From contig NZ_CP031055.1 in NCBI RefSeq assembly GCF_003345295.1, positions 2,108,001 to 2,172,000 of the forward strand: a stretch of 64,000 nt of DNA. The letters run 5' to 3'. The stretch is from Vibrio splendidus. Lineage in GTDB: Bacteria > Pseudomonadota > Gammaproteobacteria > Enterobacterales > Vibrionaceae. Numbering within the stretch: position 1 is the first letter of the stretch; each line of letters starts with the position of its first letter. The position numbers and the translations under genes were made by a program. This document shows positions 1 to 8,634 of the stretch, piece by piece. The notes beneath the pieces are model-generated. The model was given only the letters and a program-made list of their open reading frames with translations. It was not told where the DNA came from and did not search any database.

Positions 1-1029
1 GATAAACCAGAAGCGCCAAAGGCGAAGCCTGAAGCAAAAGCTGTGAAAATTAAAGAGCGTCGTCAACGTCGTAAGCTGAACAAACTAGTTCGAGTTAAAG
101 ACCAGCAAGCTCAAGCAGAAGCTGACAACAATGCCGACAACGCTTCAAAAGAGCAAAAGGTACAAACAGCAAGTCACGAACAAGCTGTAGCTCAAGAACA
201 AAAAGTTGTGGAACAAGTAGAAGCAACTCAAGTAAATGCTGAGCAAACAGAACAGGAAGAGCCGAAGCAACGTCGTAACCGTCGTTCTCCACGTCACCTA
301 CGTGCAAGTGGTCAACGTCGTCGTCGCGGTCGTGATCGTCGCCCTAACCCATTCCGCCTACGTAAAGGTGGTGTAGCTTCTCCTGAAATGGCTATGGGTA
401 AAGTGATGCCTCGCTTCATTCCAAAACCTCACCACAATCAGACAAAACCTGAAGTGGCTGAAACGGACGTTGCTGTTGAAGCTCAAGTTGCTACTGAAAC
501 TCAAGTTGCTGTTCAAGCTCAAGAGCAAAATACAGCTCAAGAGAATGCACCTCAAAGCAACGTAGTGATGGCTGGCGGTTTTGCTTGTCCTGAATTAGCT
601 ATGGGTAAAGTAATCATCTCTCGTGAAGACGCAGTTGTTGCTGAAGAAACTCGCTCTGAAGCTCAGGTAACTGAAGCTCCTGTAGTCGTTGAAGAAGCAC
701 CAGTGGTTGTAGAAGCGACGAAAGTCGAAGCGGCTGTTGCAGTAGAAGAGACAACACCAGTTGTTGAAGCTGAAGCACCTAAAGCTGAAAGTGCAAAAGT
801 TGAAGAAGCGCCTGTTGTAAAAGCAGAAGCTCCTCAAGCTGCACCAAAAGCAACGGTTGCTAAGAAGCAAGCAGGCTCTCCAATGACTAAAGCTCCTGGT
901 CCACAAGAGATCAAAGAGATTGAAGTTGTTGCAGCTCCGTTCCGCACTGAGCGTTTTGTACCGAAAGGTGCAGGTAGTCAGGCAGCGTCGAACCAAGCTG
1001 GCGCAGGTATGACTAAGCCAAACTACTAG
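1..1029 (+). CDS. rne: Ribonuclease E, C-terminal part (5' end outside window)
   Basis: This is the non-catalytic tail of the endonuclease that nucleates the RNA degradosome; the reading frame is open from base 1, so the catalytic half lies upstream. The visible 342 residues are low-complexity, rich in Ala, Glu, Val and Gln. An arginine-rich patch (about nt 265-365) resembles an RNA-binding AR2 region. The motif PEMAMGKV occurs near nt 385 and again as PELAMGKV near nt 590. The last 50 residues begin with SPMTKAPGPQ, which resembles the PNPase-binding microdomain at the end of E. coli RNase E. A hairpin terminator follows 35 bp after the stop. Family assignment rests on the tail alone but fits well. 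Confidence 0.85.
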   Translation, partial: DKPEAPKAKPEAKAVKIKERRQRRKLNKLVRVKDQQAQAEADNNADNASKEQKVQTASHEQAVAQEQKVVEQVEATQVNAEQTEQEEPKQRRNRRSPRHLRASGQRRRRGRDRRPNPFRLRKGGVASPEMAMGKVMPRFIPKPHHNQTKPEVAETDVAVEAQVATETQVAVQAQEQNTAQENAPQSNVVMAGGFACPELAMGKVIISREDAVVAEETRSEAQVTEAPVVVEEAPVVVEATKVEAAVAVEETTPVVEAEAPKAESAKVEEAPVVKAEAPQAAPKATVAKKQAGSPMTKAPGPQEIKEIEVVAAPFRTERFVPKGAGSQAASNQAGAGMTKPNY

Positions 1030-1064
1030 CGATTACTGATAGATAATCACAAGTAAATAGAATC

Positions 1065-1093
1065 AAAGGCTGCTTATTAAAGCAGCCTTTTTC
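1065..1093 (+). terminator. Rho-independent terminator of rne
   Basis: A 9-bp perfect stem (AAAGGCTGC paired with GCAGCCTTT) with an 8-nt loop is followed by a T-run. It lies 35 bp after the rne stop codon. Confidence 0.85.
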
Positions 1094-1287
1094 ATATCTA
1101 CTAGTCGAATAAAAATTAACAGATATATTACTCAAAGTTAGGTTCAACCTTGAACTTAGTCACATTTTTGGGTAGCATTCGCGCACTTATCTTTTCGACA
1201 CTTCGCTATTGCCGCTCTTTTCCATCACTGTTTGGCTACGCAATACACTCGTGTCGGTAAATCCATTTTTAGCATAGCTGAGCAAAC

Positions 1288-2835
1288 ATGTTCGAATTCC
1301 CACAATTTTCAAAGCACTCTGTAAAGAATGACGTGCTTTCAGGTCTTACAGTAGCCCTAGCTCTGGTACCTGAAGCCGTAGCATTCGCCTTTGTTGCTGG
1401 CGTTGACCCAATGGTTGGTCTTTACGCAGCACTCATCGTAGGTTTAATCACTTCCGTCTTCGGTGGTCGTCCAGGTATGATTTCTGGTGCAACTGGCGCA
1501 ATGGCCGTTGTAATGGTGAGCCTAGTGGCAACCCATGGCGTTCAATACCTATTCGCAGCCGTTATGCTGGCTGGCCTTCTGCAAATTGCAGCGGGTGTAT
1601 TCAAGTTAGGTAAATTTATCCGTATCGTTCCACACCCAGTAATGATTGGTTTCGTGAACGGTTTGGCAATTGTGATCTTCCTAGCTCAGCTTGGTCAATT
1701 TAAAGCGCCAGACGTAACGGGTGCATTAACTTGGTTACCAAGCGGTCAAATGACACTGATGTTAGGCCTAGTCGCGCTCACTATGGGTATCATCCACTTC
1801 CTACCTAAACTCACTACAGCAGTACCTTCTTCATTGGTAGCTATTGTAACGGTAACGGCTTTGGTTGTAGGCCTTGATCTTGAAACTCGTACTGTTGTTG
1901 ACTTCCTACGTACTATGTCTGGTGACGAAGCCGCTACGCTAGCGGGCTCTCTACCAACGTTCTCTATTCCTGCAGTTCCGTTTTCTTTCGAGACACTTCA
2001 GATCATCCTGCCATACGCAATTATCCTTGCAGCTATCGGCCTGATCGAGTCTCTACTGACACTAACGGTACTAGACGAAATGACAAACACTCGTGGCCAA
2101 TCTAACCGTGAATGTGTTGGTCAAGGTATGGCTAACGTAACGTGTTCTGTATTCGGTGCGATGGGTGGTTGTGCGATGATCGGTCAATCGATGATCAACG
2201 TAAACTCAGGCGGTCGTGGTCGTCTTTCAGGTATCGTAGCGGCAGTCGCACTACTGATGTTCATCCTGTTTGGTTCTGCACTGATTGAAATGATTCCTCT
2301 AGCAGCACTTGTGGGCGTAATGTTCATGGTTGTTATCGGTACGTTTGAATGGGCAACCTTCAAGCTTGCACGTCGCGTTCCTAAGCAAGATTTCTTCGTT
2401 ATCGTTCTGGTTACCGTGGTAACAGTACTAACGGACCTTGCGGTCGCTGTTGGTGTGGGTGTTGTTGCTTCGGCACTAATGTTCGCATGGCAACATGCTA
2501 AACACATCTACGCAGACAAATCAGTTAACGCTGAAGGCTCTAAAGAGTACAAAGTTAACGGCCCAATCTTCTTTGGTTCAACCGCTAACTTCCTTGAATT
2601 GTTTGACGCATACAACGATCCACAAGATGTTATCGTTGATTTCGCCAACTCACGCGTAACAGACCACTCTGCAATTGAAGCGATCGACACGATTGCTGAC
2701 CGTTACGCTGCACTAGGTAAAACACTTCACCTTCGCCACCTAAGCCAAGACTGTGTAGCTATGCTGCACAAAGCCGGTAGCTTAGTTGAAGCGAACGTTG
2801 CAGAAGACCCAATCTACAAAGTAATGTCTAAGTAA
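1288..2835 (+). CDS. SulP/SLC26-family anion transporter with STAS domain
   Basis: Predicted inner-membrane transporter for an inorganic anion such as sulfate or bicarbonate. The 515-residue protein starts with the conserved SulP segment (DVLSGLTVALALVPEAVAF, from about residue 15), which puts a proline-containing helix in the first membrane span. About ten to twelve hydrophobic spans follow to residue 400. The C-terminal 110 residues are soluble and match a short cytoplasmic STAS domain, including the typical DFANSRVTDHSAIEAID stretch. It stands alone: 258 bp separate it from rne and a strong terminator follows. The ribosome-binding site is weak, but the Met at 1288 is the natural family start. 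The substrate cannot be read from sequence; marine members include bicarbonate carriers. Confidence 0.85.
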   Translation: MFEFPQFSKHSVKNDVLSGLTVALALVPEAVAFAFVAGVDPMVGLYAALIVGLITSVFGGRPGMISGATGAMAVVMVSLVATHGVQYLFAAVMLAGLLQIAAGVFKLGKFIRIVPHPVMIGFVNGLAIVIFLAQLGQFKAPDVTGALTWLPSGQMTLMLGLVALTMGIIHFLPKLTTAVPSSLVAIVTVTALVVGLDLETRTVVDFLRTMSGDEAATLAGSLPTFSIPAVPFSFETLQIILPYAIILAAIGLIESLLTLTVLDEMTNTRGQSNRECVGQGMANVTCSVFGAMGGCAMIGQSMINVNSGGRGRLSGIVAAVALLMFILFGSALIEMIPLAALVGVMFMVVIGTFEWATFKLARRVPKQDFFVIVLVTVVTVLTDLAVAVGVGVVASALMFAWQHAKHIYADKSVNAEGSKEYKVNGPIFFGSTANFLELFDAYNDPQDVIVDFANSRVTDHSAIEAIDTIADRYAALGKTLHLRHLSQDCVAMLHKAGSLVEANVAEDPIYKVMSK

Positions 2836-2864
2836 GCTTAGTCATGGCTTAAAGCTAGATTTAG

Positions 2865-2896
2865 AAAGGCCGACATTCGATGTCGGCCTTTTTTAT
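2865..2896 (+). terminator. Rho-independent terminator of the SulP gene
   Basis: An 11-bp stem (AAAGGCCGACA with TGTCGGCCTTT) and a 5-nt loop are followed by six T residues, 30 bp after the stop codon. Confidence 0.9.
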
Positions 2897-2946
2897 ATCG
2901 ATGAACCTTGATACTTTATCGCCCAACCAAGAACACAGCCTCTACA

Positions 2947-3396
2947 CTACATTGAACGCAGTATCGCTTCGCTAGACTCTTCGATTAAATCCAACACCAA
3001 CTCAAAGCCATTTCCCTCACCATAATAAGGATCCGGTATCTCTTGATATTGTGACTCTCCAAAGCTCAAGAATAGCGCAAGTTTGTATTGAAGGTGGGCT
3101 GGACACTGATTCGTTAGATCATCTAAATTCGCCTTATCTGCGGCTAGTATTAAATCAAACCCATCAAAATCATTCATCACTACCTTGCGAGACGTAATAC
3201 CTTTAAAGCTGTAGCCACGCTTTTCACCGGCTGACTTAGAACGTGAATCTGGTGGATTACCTTGATGAAAGCCAATCGTCCCCGCGGAGTCGACCGTTAC
3301 ATCAATATCCATCTGTTGAGCTTTCTTTCTAAGCACCGCTTCACCTGTTGGCGAACGACAAATATTCCCCATGCAAACAACGAGTATCTTTTTCAT
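2947..3396 (-). CDS. Low-molecular-weight protein-tyrosine phosphatase
   Basis: Cytoplasmic phosphatase that removes phosphate from tyrosine (or arginine) residues of proteins. The N-terminal P-loop reads CMGNICRS, giving the CX5R signature with nucleophile Cys8 and Arg14. The general-acid motif DPYYGEG lies near residue 120. At 149 residues it has the usual family length. Unlike Wzb or Etp, it is not next to a tyrosine kinase or polysaccharide export genes, so its substrate is open. It is divergent from the adenosyltransferase gene, with 84 bp between the two starts. Confidence 0.9.
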   Translation of the reverse strand: MKKILVVCMGNICRSPTGEAVLRKKAQQMDIDVTVDSAGTIGFHQGNPPDSRSKSAGEKRGYSFKGITSRKVVMNDFDGFDLILAADKANLDDLTNQCPAHLQYKLALFLSFGESQYQEIPDPYYGEGNGFELVLDLIEESSEAILRSM

Positions 3397-3480
3397 CCAT
3401 AATCACCTGTTCTTCCGATGGTTTTTGCTATCGTTAAGTTAGGCTATGATAGGCGCAATCACAACTTAAAAGGATTTGTT

Positions 3481-4086
3481 ATGTCGACCGAAGACAACAA
3501 AGAACAACGCCATAAAGCAAGACAACAGAAAGTAAAAGAACAAGTTGATGCACGAGTGGCTGCAGCACAAGAAGTGAAAGGCTTATTGCTGGTTATTACT
3601 GGTAACGGTAAAGGAAAATCAACATCCGGTTTTGGTACCATTACACGTGCAATTGGTCACGGTAAGAAATGTGCCGTTGCACAATTTGTCAAAGGGACTT
3701 GGGATAACGGCGAAAAGAACGTTCTTCAAAAACTGGATGTGGAATTCCAAGTTATGGGAACCGGCTTCACTTGGGAAACCCAAAACAAGGCTCAAGATAT
3801 CGAAGCCGCGCAGCGTGTGTGGAAAGAGTGTCAGCGCATGCTAGCCGATGAGTCGATTGATGTGATTCTGTTTGATGAGCTGACTTACATGGTTAGCTAT
3901 GGCTATATCGAACTGGATGAAGTGGTGGAAGCTCTGAATAACCGTCCTAAAATGCAGTCAGTAATCATTACTGGCCGTGGCGCGCACCGCACTTTAACGG
4001 ACATGGCCGATACGGTATCAGAAGTACGTAACGTAAAACACGCTTTTGAATCTGGTGTGAAAGCTCTGCAAGGCGTTGACTGGTAA
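3481..4086 (+). CDS. btuR: Cob(I)yrinic acid a,c-diamide adenosyltransferase
   Basis: Transfers the 5'-deoxyadenosyl group of ATP to the cobalt of corrinoids, giving adenosylcobalamin for assimilated or synthesised B12. The P-loop GNGKGKST near residue 41 is the CobA/BtuR type, and the ORF has the family length (201 residues). A longer reading frame begins at 3418, but the Met at 3481 is preceded by a good AAAAGGA site with suitable spacing, so it was chosen. No other cobalamin genes lie nearby, which suggests salvage rather than a local biosynthetic cluster. The symbol cobO is also used for this family. Confidence 0.92.
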   Translation: MSTEDNKEQRHKARQQKVKEQVDARVAAAQEVKGLLLVITGNGKGKSTSGFGTITRAIGHGKKCAVAQFVKGTWDNGEKNVLQKLDVEFQVMGTGFTWETQNKAQDIEAAQRVWKECQRMLADESIDVILFDELTYMVSYGYIELDEVVEALNNRPKMQSVIITGRGAHRTLTDMADTVSEVRNVKHAFESGVKALQGVDW

Positions 4087-4155
4087 TCGCATTCAACTAG
4101 AGATCCCCGACTCTTTAGTGTTACTCCCCTAAATAAAGGACGAGCACCTATCGTC

Positions 4156-4183
4156 ATTCCCTAGGACGAGTGTCATAGGGAAT
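4156..4183. repeat. REP-like palindrome between btuR and asmA
   Basis: ATTCCCTA and TAGGGAAT form an 8-bp inverted repeat around a 12-nt loop. A degraded relative, GATCCCCGACTC, lies just upstream near 4101. The flanks (CGTCATTCC... and ...GGGAATCTC) look like the short extragenic palindromes seen in many Vibrio genomes. No other copy was found in this window. Confidence 0.45.
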
Positions 4184-4213
4184 CTCTAGAAAGTATTATA
4201 AGCATCCAAAAAA

Positions 4214-4246
4214 AGCGCCACTCCTGCAACAGGAGTGGCGCTTCTT
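4214..4246. terminator. Bidirectional terminator between btuR and asmA
   Basis: A 13-bp perfect stem (AGCGCCACTCCTG with CAGGAGTGGCGCT) and 3-nt loop has a T-rich 3' flank and an A-run on the 5' side. It can end both convergent transcripts. Confidence 0.88.
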
Positions 4247-4266
4247 TATATGCGAGTTAGAAAGGT

Positions 4267-6393
4267 TTAGTTAAAGAAACCTTTCAACAAACCGTCAACC
4301 GCTTCTTTGGTCTTCTCGTCTTTGATCTTATCCGTTAGCTTATTCACACCACGGTCAATCTCTTTTTGTGCTTTTTGCTTCAACACATCATCAAAAACAA
4401 GCGCAAATTTCGGGTCAGCCCATTGGCCTGTCACCTTAATTGGGATGGTCACATCTTTCAGGTCATCAATGTTCTTACCGCCCTGGCCTTCAAGCGAACC
4501 AACAATCGATGTACGTACAAGGAAGTCGACCGTTTCATTAATGAAGTTTGCTTTACCTTGACCTGTCACGCGTAGCAGTGGTGACTGTGCCGATAAGTCG
4601 TTCGTTGAAACCCAACCCTTATCAACTTTCAGTGTCGCTTTCATTGCGCTGAAATCCGTCTTTTGAGCCTCATCTTTGCTTTCGACTTTTTCGCCTTTGA
4701 TCTTAGCGTAATTTTCTCGAATCAATTGAGCAACGTTGATGCCATTCACCGCACCATCTTCAAAGTTAATCACGATCGTGCCGACTAGGTTCTTCTTGAT
4801 TCCTGTTGGCGTAAGGCTCTTACCTTTAACGTTAACATCGATATTACCCGTCCCTTCCAGCATGTCGTTGTTCGCTACATCAACCAGTAACGGTTGAACC
4901 TTCACACCTCTAATTTTCTTCTTAGCAGTGTAAGTCGCTGGTGTTTTACGAGCGTCTAGCTTAGCGGTCGCAGAAATAGAACCTTGGTAAAGATTCGATG
5001 TGAATGAGGTTAGCTCTGCGATACCACGGTTAACCGAAAATGCCGTTTTAACATTCTGCATCTTCGCATTGCTCGCCTTGAACTTATCAATTGTGATGTC
5101 ACCTTTCACGTCGAGCGTTTTCAATGCAGAAAGGTCAGGTTCGACTTCTTTCGCTGGAGCCGAGCTGCCAGCACTTGAAGTTGAGCCACCAGCAGAATCC
5201 GAAGGCGCGGTGCTTGCAGTTTCTGTTGAGTTGCCTAAGCCTAAGAACTCATCTAAATCAATATTCGGGCTATGAAGAGAGAAACGAACCTTTGGTATTT
5301 CAGATAGGGTTACGTCTGCTTTACCGTCTAAAGCAATAGCGTTAGCTTGTAGCTTCTCTAACACAAAGCTCAGGTGGCTCTTATTAAGATCGAAGCTTAA
5401 ATCAGACAGCATGTCGACTTTCATTGGAGACTGAGGAAGCGTGTCGCCTTTGAATGTTGAGTCTAACGTTAATTTGTTCAGCGTTACTTTTGAAATCGCG
5501 CTATCGACGGTAAGTTTGCCGCCACCTTTAAGATCAAGATCAAGGCCAGCCGCATTACCGATTACAGCGTAAGTCAGTTGGTTTACCTTATCGAACTCAA
5601 ACGTATTCAATCCAATCTTTGCTGACTCAATCGACGTCGTTGGATCATTGAACTTAGCGTTTAAGTCAATATTACGCAGTGCGTAACTTGCGAAGCCTTC
5701 CGCTAATTTGAATTCTGCACTACCGTTTGCAGAGAACTTCTGTTGATTGTTTTCACCAGAAGCGGCAAATGTCGCGGTTGTCCATGTATCAACGGCAAAC
5801 TCAGAAAGATTCAAAGACACATCGTATAGCTTAGTGAATGAACCTGCTTGCTTGTCGTCCATCTCAAACAACGCATTTGAAACAGTGACGCCGGCAAGGT
5901 TGATCGTCCAGCCAGATGCGTCTGTAGCACTTTGCTCTTGGGGCGCAGGTGTTGATTCAGAACTTGCGTCAGCTGCAGGCTCAGACTCTTGAGGAGCTGA
6001 TGCTTGAGTTAGCGCGTCGATATTCTTACGACCATCTTTAAGCGTTTCTAAATAGAATTCTGCACCATCTAGAGTAATGTTGCCGATCTCTAGTTGGTTG
6101 CTAAATAGCGGGGTAACCGAAACATCAACGCCAACGGTATCAACCTTAAACAGGTTTGGTTGGGTGAATCCTTCAGGGTTACGTAATTCAGTTTGACCAA
6201 GTTCGAAGCCAATAGATGGGAATAATTGCCAGCTGATATCGCCCTCAATCACGAGCTCTAGGCCTGTGTGTTTTTGGGCTTGTTCGACAATTAATGGCTT
6301 AAATTGGTTAGGGTTCACTAACAGCACTAGTGCCAGAATTGCTGCAACGACAACAAATACTGGTACAGCTATGAAAATGAGTAGTTTCTTCAT
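4267..6393 (-). CDS. asmA: AsmA-family envelope protein
   Basis: AsmA-like proteins are anchored in the inner membrane, extend into the periplasm, and are linked to outer-membrane assembly and phospholipid transfer between membranes. The protein (708 residues from the chosen start) has one N-terminal membrane helix and then the AsmA N-terminal domain, with the motif TGLELVIEGDISWQLFPSIG near residue 45. A Ser/Ala/Pro-rich linker sits near residue 145 and a second one near 400. The C-terminal AsmA domain (about 450-690) contains FEDGAVNGINVAQLIR. The Met at 6393 was preferred to the one 6 nt upstream because AAGGA is then 8 nt away instead of 2. The gene lies upstream of nothing co-directional; udk precedes it. 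Confidence 0.88.
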   Translation of the reverse strand: MKKLLIFIAVPVFVVVAAILALVLLVNPNQFKPLIVEQAQKHTGLELVIEGDISWQLFPSIGFELGQTELRNPEGFTQPNLFKVDTVGVDVSVTPLFSNQLEIGNITLDGAEFYLETLKDGRKNIDALTQASAPQESEPAADASSESTPAPQEQSATDASGWTINLAGVTVSNALFEMDDKQAGSFTKLYDVSLNLSEFAVDTWTTATFAASGENNQQKFSANGSAEFKLAEGFASYALRNIDLNAKFNDPTTSIESAKIGLNTFEFDKVNQLTYAVIGNAAGLDLDLKGGGKLTVDSAISKVTLNKLTLDSTFKGDTLPQSPMKVDMLSDLSFDLNKSHLSFVLEKLQANAIALDGKADVTLSEIPKVRFSLHSPNIDLDEFLGLGNSTETASTAPSDSAGGSTSSAGSSAPAKEVEPDLSALKTLDVKGDITIDKFKASNAKMQNVKTAFSVNRGIAELTSFTSNLYQGSISATAKLDARKTPATYTAKKKIRGVKVQPLLVDVANNDMLEGTGNIDVNVKGKSLTPTGIKKNLVGTIVINFEDGAVNGINVAQLIRENYAKIKGEKVESKDEAQKTDFSAMKATLKVDKGWVSTNDLSAQSPLLRVTGQGKANFINETVDFLVRTSIVGSLEGQGGKNIDDLKDVTIPIKVTGQWADPKFALVFDDVLKQKAQKEIDRGVNKLTDKIKDEKTKEAVDGLLKGFFN

Positions 6394-6499
6394 CCGCATA
6401 TTCCTTGCTTAGATTCCAAAAGAAAGTGGCACTATAAAAGTGCCACTGATTCGGTAAAAAATAAAGCTAAGTGAGTCACTTAGGCAAAATTTTATTCGA

Positions 6500-7141
6500 T
6501 TAAGACTTCAACAACTTCGCAATGTGCGCTTTTAGCACGTCAATCGCAATGCGGTTTTTACCACCACGAGGAACGATGATGTCTGCATGTTGTTTTGAAG
6601 GCTCGATAAACTGCATGAACATTGGACGTACTGTTTCTTGATATTGCTTAAGTACCGTGTCCATTGTACGACCACGTTCTTCTACATCACGCTTAACACG
6701 GCGTAGTAGACAGATGTCTAACGGTGTATCCATAAACACGCTTGCGTGCATTAGTTTACGAAGACGCGGGTCTGTTAGAAGCAGAATACCTTCTAAAATG
6801 ATCACTTTCTTAGGTGTAAGTGTAGTCGTTTCAGAGGTACGTGTGTGTTCTGTGTAGCTGTATTCAGGAACTTCTACCGCATTGCCACTCATTAGCTGCT
6901 GTAGGTGTTCACATAATAGATCATGATCCAGTGCATTTGGGTGATCGTAGTTAGTTTTAACACGCTCTTCCATACTCAAGTGGCTTTGGTCGCTGTAGTA
7001 GCAATCTTCCGTGATAACACCAATTTGATGGTCGCCTACTTTCTCGCGCAACTCATTATAAATTGTACTAGCAATCAGACTTTTTCCTGATGCTGAAGCG
7101 CCAGCGATACCTACGATGACACATTGATTATTATCAGACAT
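6500..7141 (-). CDS. udk: Uridine kinase
   Basis: Phosphorylates uridine and cytidine in pyrimidine salvage. The P-loop GIAGASASGKS spans residues 11-21 and the protein has the standard length of 213 residues. Other visible family motifs are EDCYYSDQSHL (substrate site), NYDHPNALD, and ILEGILLL. The gene is followed by asmA on the same strand after 106 bp, as in several gammaproteobacteria. The Met at 7141 is the conserved start. Confidence 0.95.
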   Translation of the reverse strand: MSDNNQCVIVGIAGASASGKSLIASTIYNELREKVGDHQIGVITEDCYYSDQSHLSMEERVKTNYDHPNALDHDLLCEHLQQLMSGNAVEVPEYSYTEHTRTSETTTLTPKKVIILEGILLLTDPRLRKLMHASVFMDTPLDICLLRRVKRDVEERGRTMDTVLKQYQETVRPMFMQFIEPSKQHADIIVPRGGKNRIAIDVLKAHIAKLLKS

Positions 7142-7399
7142 TAATTTTGCACCCGATATGGTTTGGTGGTGGGAAGAGATAAACCGCCTGATTATAGGGG
7201 CTAAACAACATAGATTCTAGTCGCCATTCTAGCTAATTGCAGTCAAATTGATGTTATCTATACATTAAATGAATACAATCGTTTGCTTTCGAATAACTGG
7301 CGTACAACTATTTGCACAAACCCAACGGCTCTTTAGCCAAATACAAAAGCTATTTATCTCACCCAAACATTATTTATACGGCCTTAAGACTTATCTACT

Positions 7400-8476
7400 C
7401 TAATCAACCATAGAAAAGTTGATCGCTTCCGGTCTCGCTTTTCCCGTCCAGAACATTTTCGCAGCCACATTTTCAGCCAATTCTAGGTAATGACGAGTGT
7501 GTTCGCTGTCCGGGCGGCGTATAACCGTTGGGCAGCCCGCGTCGATGTCTTCCCTTACATCAATATGCAGTGGAATTTGCGCCAAAATATCGAGAAAGAA
7601 CTCTTCCGACATGGCTTCTGCACCACCAGCACCGAAGATATGCTCTTTTTCGCCACAGTGACTACAAATATGGTAACTCATGTTTTCCACTAAGCCTGCA
7701 ACTGGCACGCTCACTTTATCGAACATCGCTACACCTTTACGTGCATCGGCTAAAGCCAAGTCTTGAGGTGTCGTCACGACTACCGCGCCCGTTACTGGGA
7801 TTTGCTGTGAAAGTGTGAGCTGAATATCACCTGTGCCCGGTGGCATATCGATAACAAGGTAATCTAAATCAGGCCATACGGTTTCGTTAACAAGCTGACC
7901 TAAAGCCTTCGCTGCCATTGGGCCACGCCAGATTGCAGCATCATCTTTCGACACAAGATAGCCAATAGAATGAGTGAAAATGCCATGCGCCTCGATTGGC
8001 ATCATCCATTTGTTGTTCTGTACTTCTGGTTTTGCGTCTAGTTGACCAAGCATCATAGGCACAGATGGACCATAGATATCCGCATCCAACAAGCCCACTT
8101 TTGAACCTGACTTAGATAACGCAAGCGCAAGGTTTACCGAAGTTGTCGATTTACCCACCCCACCCTTTGCCGACGTCACGGCGATAATGTTCTTAACGCC
8201 TTTCAATGGTGTTGCGACTGTAGTTTCTAGCGCAGACGGCTTCACTTTTACTTCAAACTGAAAAGTGCTGACAAGCTGTTGTTCAATCTGGGAGTTGATC
8301 CACTGTTCCAATTCAACCGCGAGCTGATTAGCTGCAAAAGGCAAGGTAATGACAAATGACCCACGAGGATCAACCGATACAATATTTTGGTGTAGCGCCC
8401 ACTCTGGGATGAGGATTGGTGACTCGAACTCATTCAACCATGAACAGAAATCTTGCTTAGAAGTAAAGTTACGCAT
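7400..8476 (-). CDS. apbC: Iron-sulfur cluster carrier ATPase ApbC/Mrp
   Basis: Binds and transfers Fe-S clusters to target apoproteins. The deviant Walker A motif KGGVGKS spans residues 104-110, followed by the Walker B region DYLVIDMPPGTGD. The cluster-binding CXXC is present as CSHC in HICSHCGEKEHIF. Residues 1-95 form a divergent N-terminal domain of the MIP18/DUF59 type. At 358 residues it matches the enterobacterial Mrp. It is divergent from metG, the arrangement also found in E. coli. Confidence 0.93.
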   Translation of the reverse strand: MRNFTSKQDFCSWLNEFESPILIPEWALHQNIVSVDPRGSFVITLPFAANQLAVELEQWINSQIEQQLVSTFQFEVKVKPSALETTVATPLKGVKNIIAVTSAKGGVGKSTTSVNLALALSKSGSKVGLLDADIYGPSVPMMLGQLDAKPEVQNNKWMMPIEAHGIFTHSIGYLVSKDDAAIWRGPMAAKALGQLVNETVWPDLDYLVIDMPPGTGDIQLTLSQQIPVTGAVVVTTPQDLALADARKGVAMFDKVSVPVAGLVENMSYHICSHCGEKEHIFGAGGAEAMSEEFFLDILAQIPLHIDVREDIDAGCPTVIRRPDSEHTRHYLELAENVAAKMFWTGKARPEAINFSMVD

Positions 8477-8634
8477 TGGGGCTCCTTTTTTTATTTATGC
8501 TATCACCCACGAGATGAAGACTGAACCCCTAAAAAACTAAGGGAATCCTTTGTCTGATACCTTGGCGTATCACACGTTATAAAGTAGTATTACCTCTCAA
8601 AATTTATACCTATCAAAAAAGCGAATTATTAAGT

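Noticed and set aside
595..996. Antisense open frame across the rne tail
   Set aside because: Low-complexity sense coding leaves antisense frames open; composition (Cys/Phe-rich) is not protein-like and there is no promoter or ribosome-binding site.
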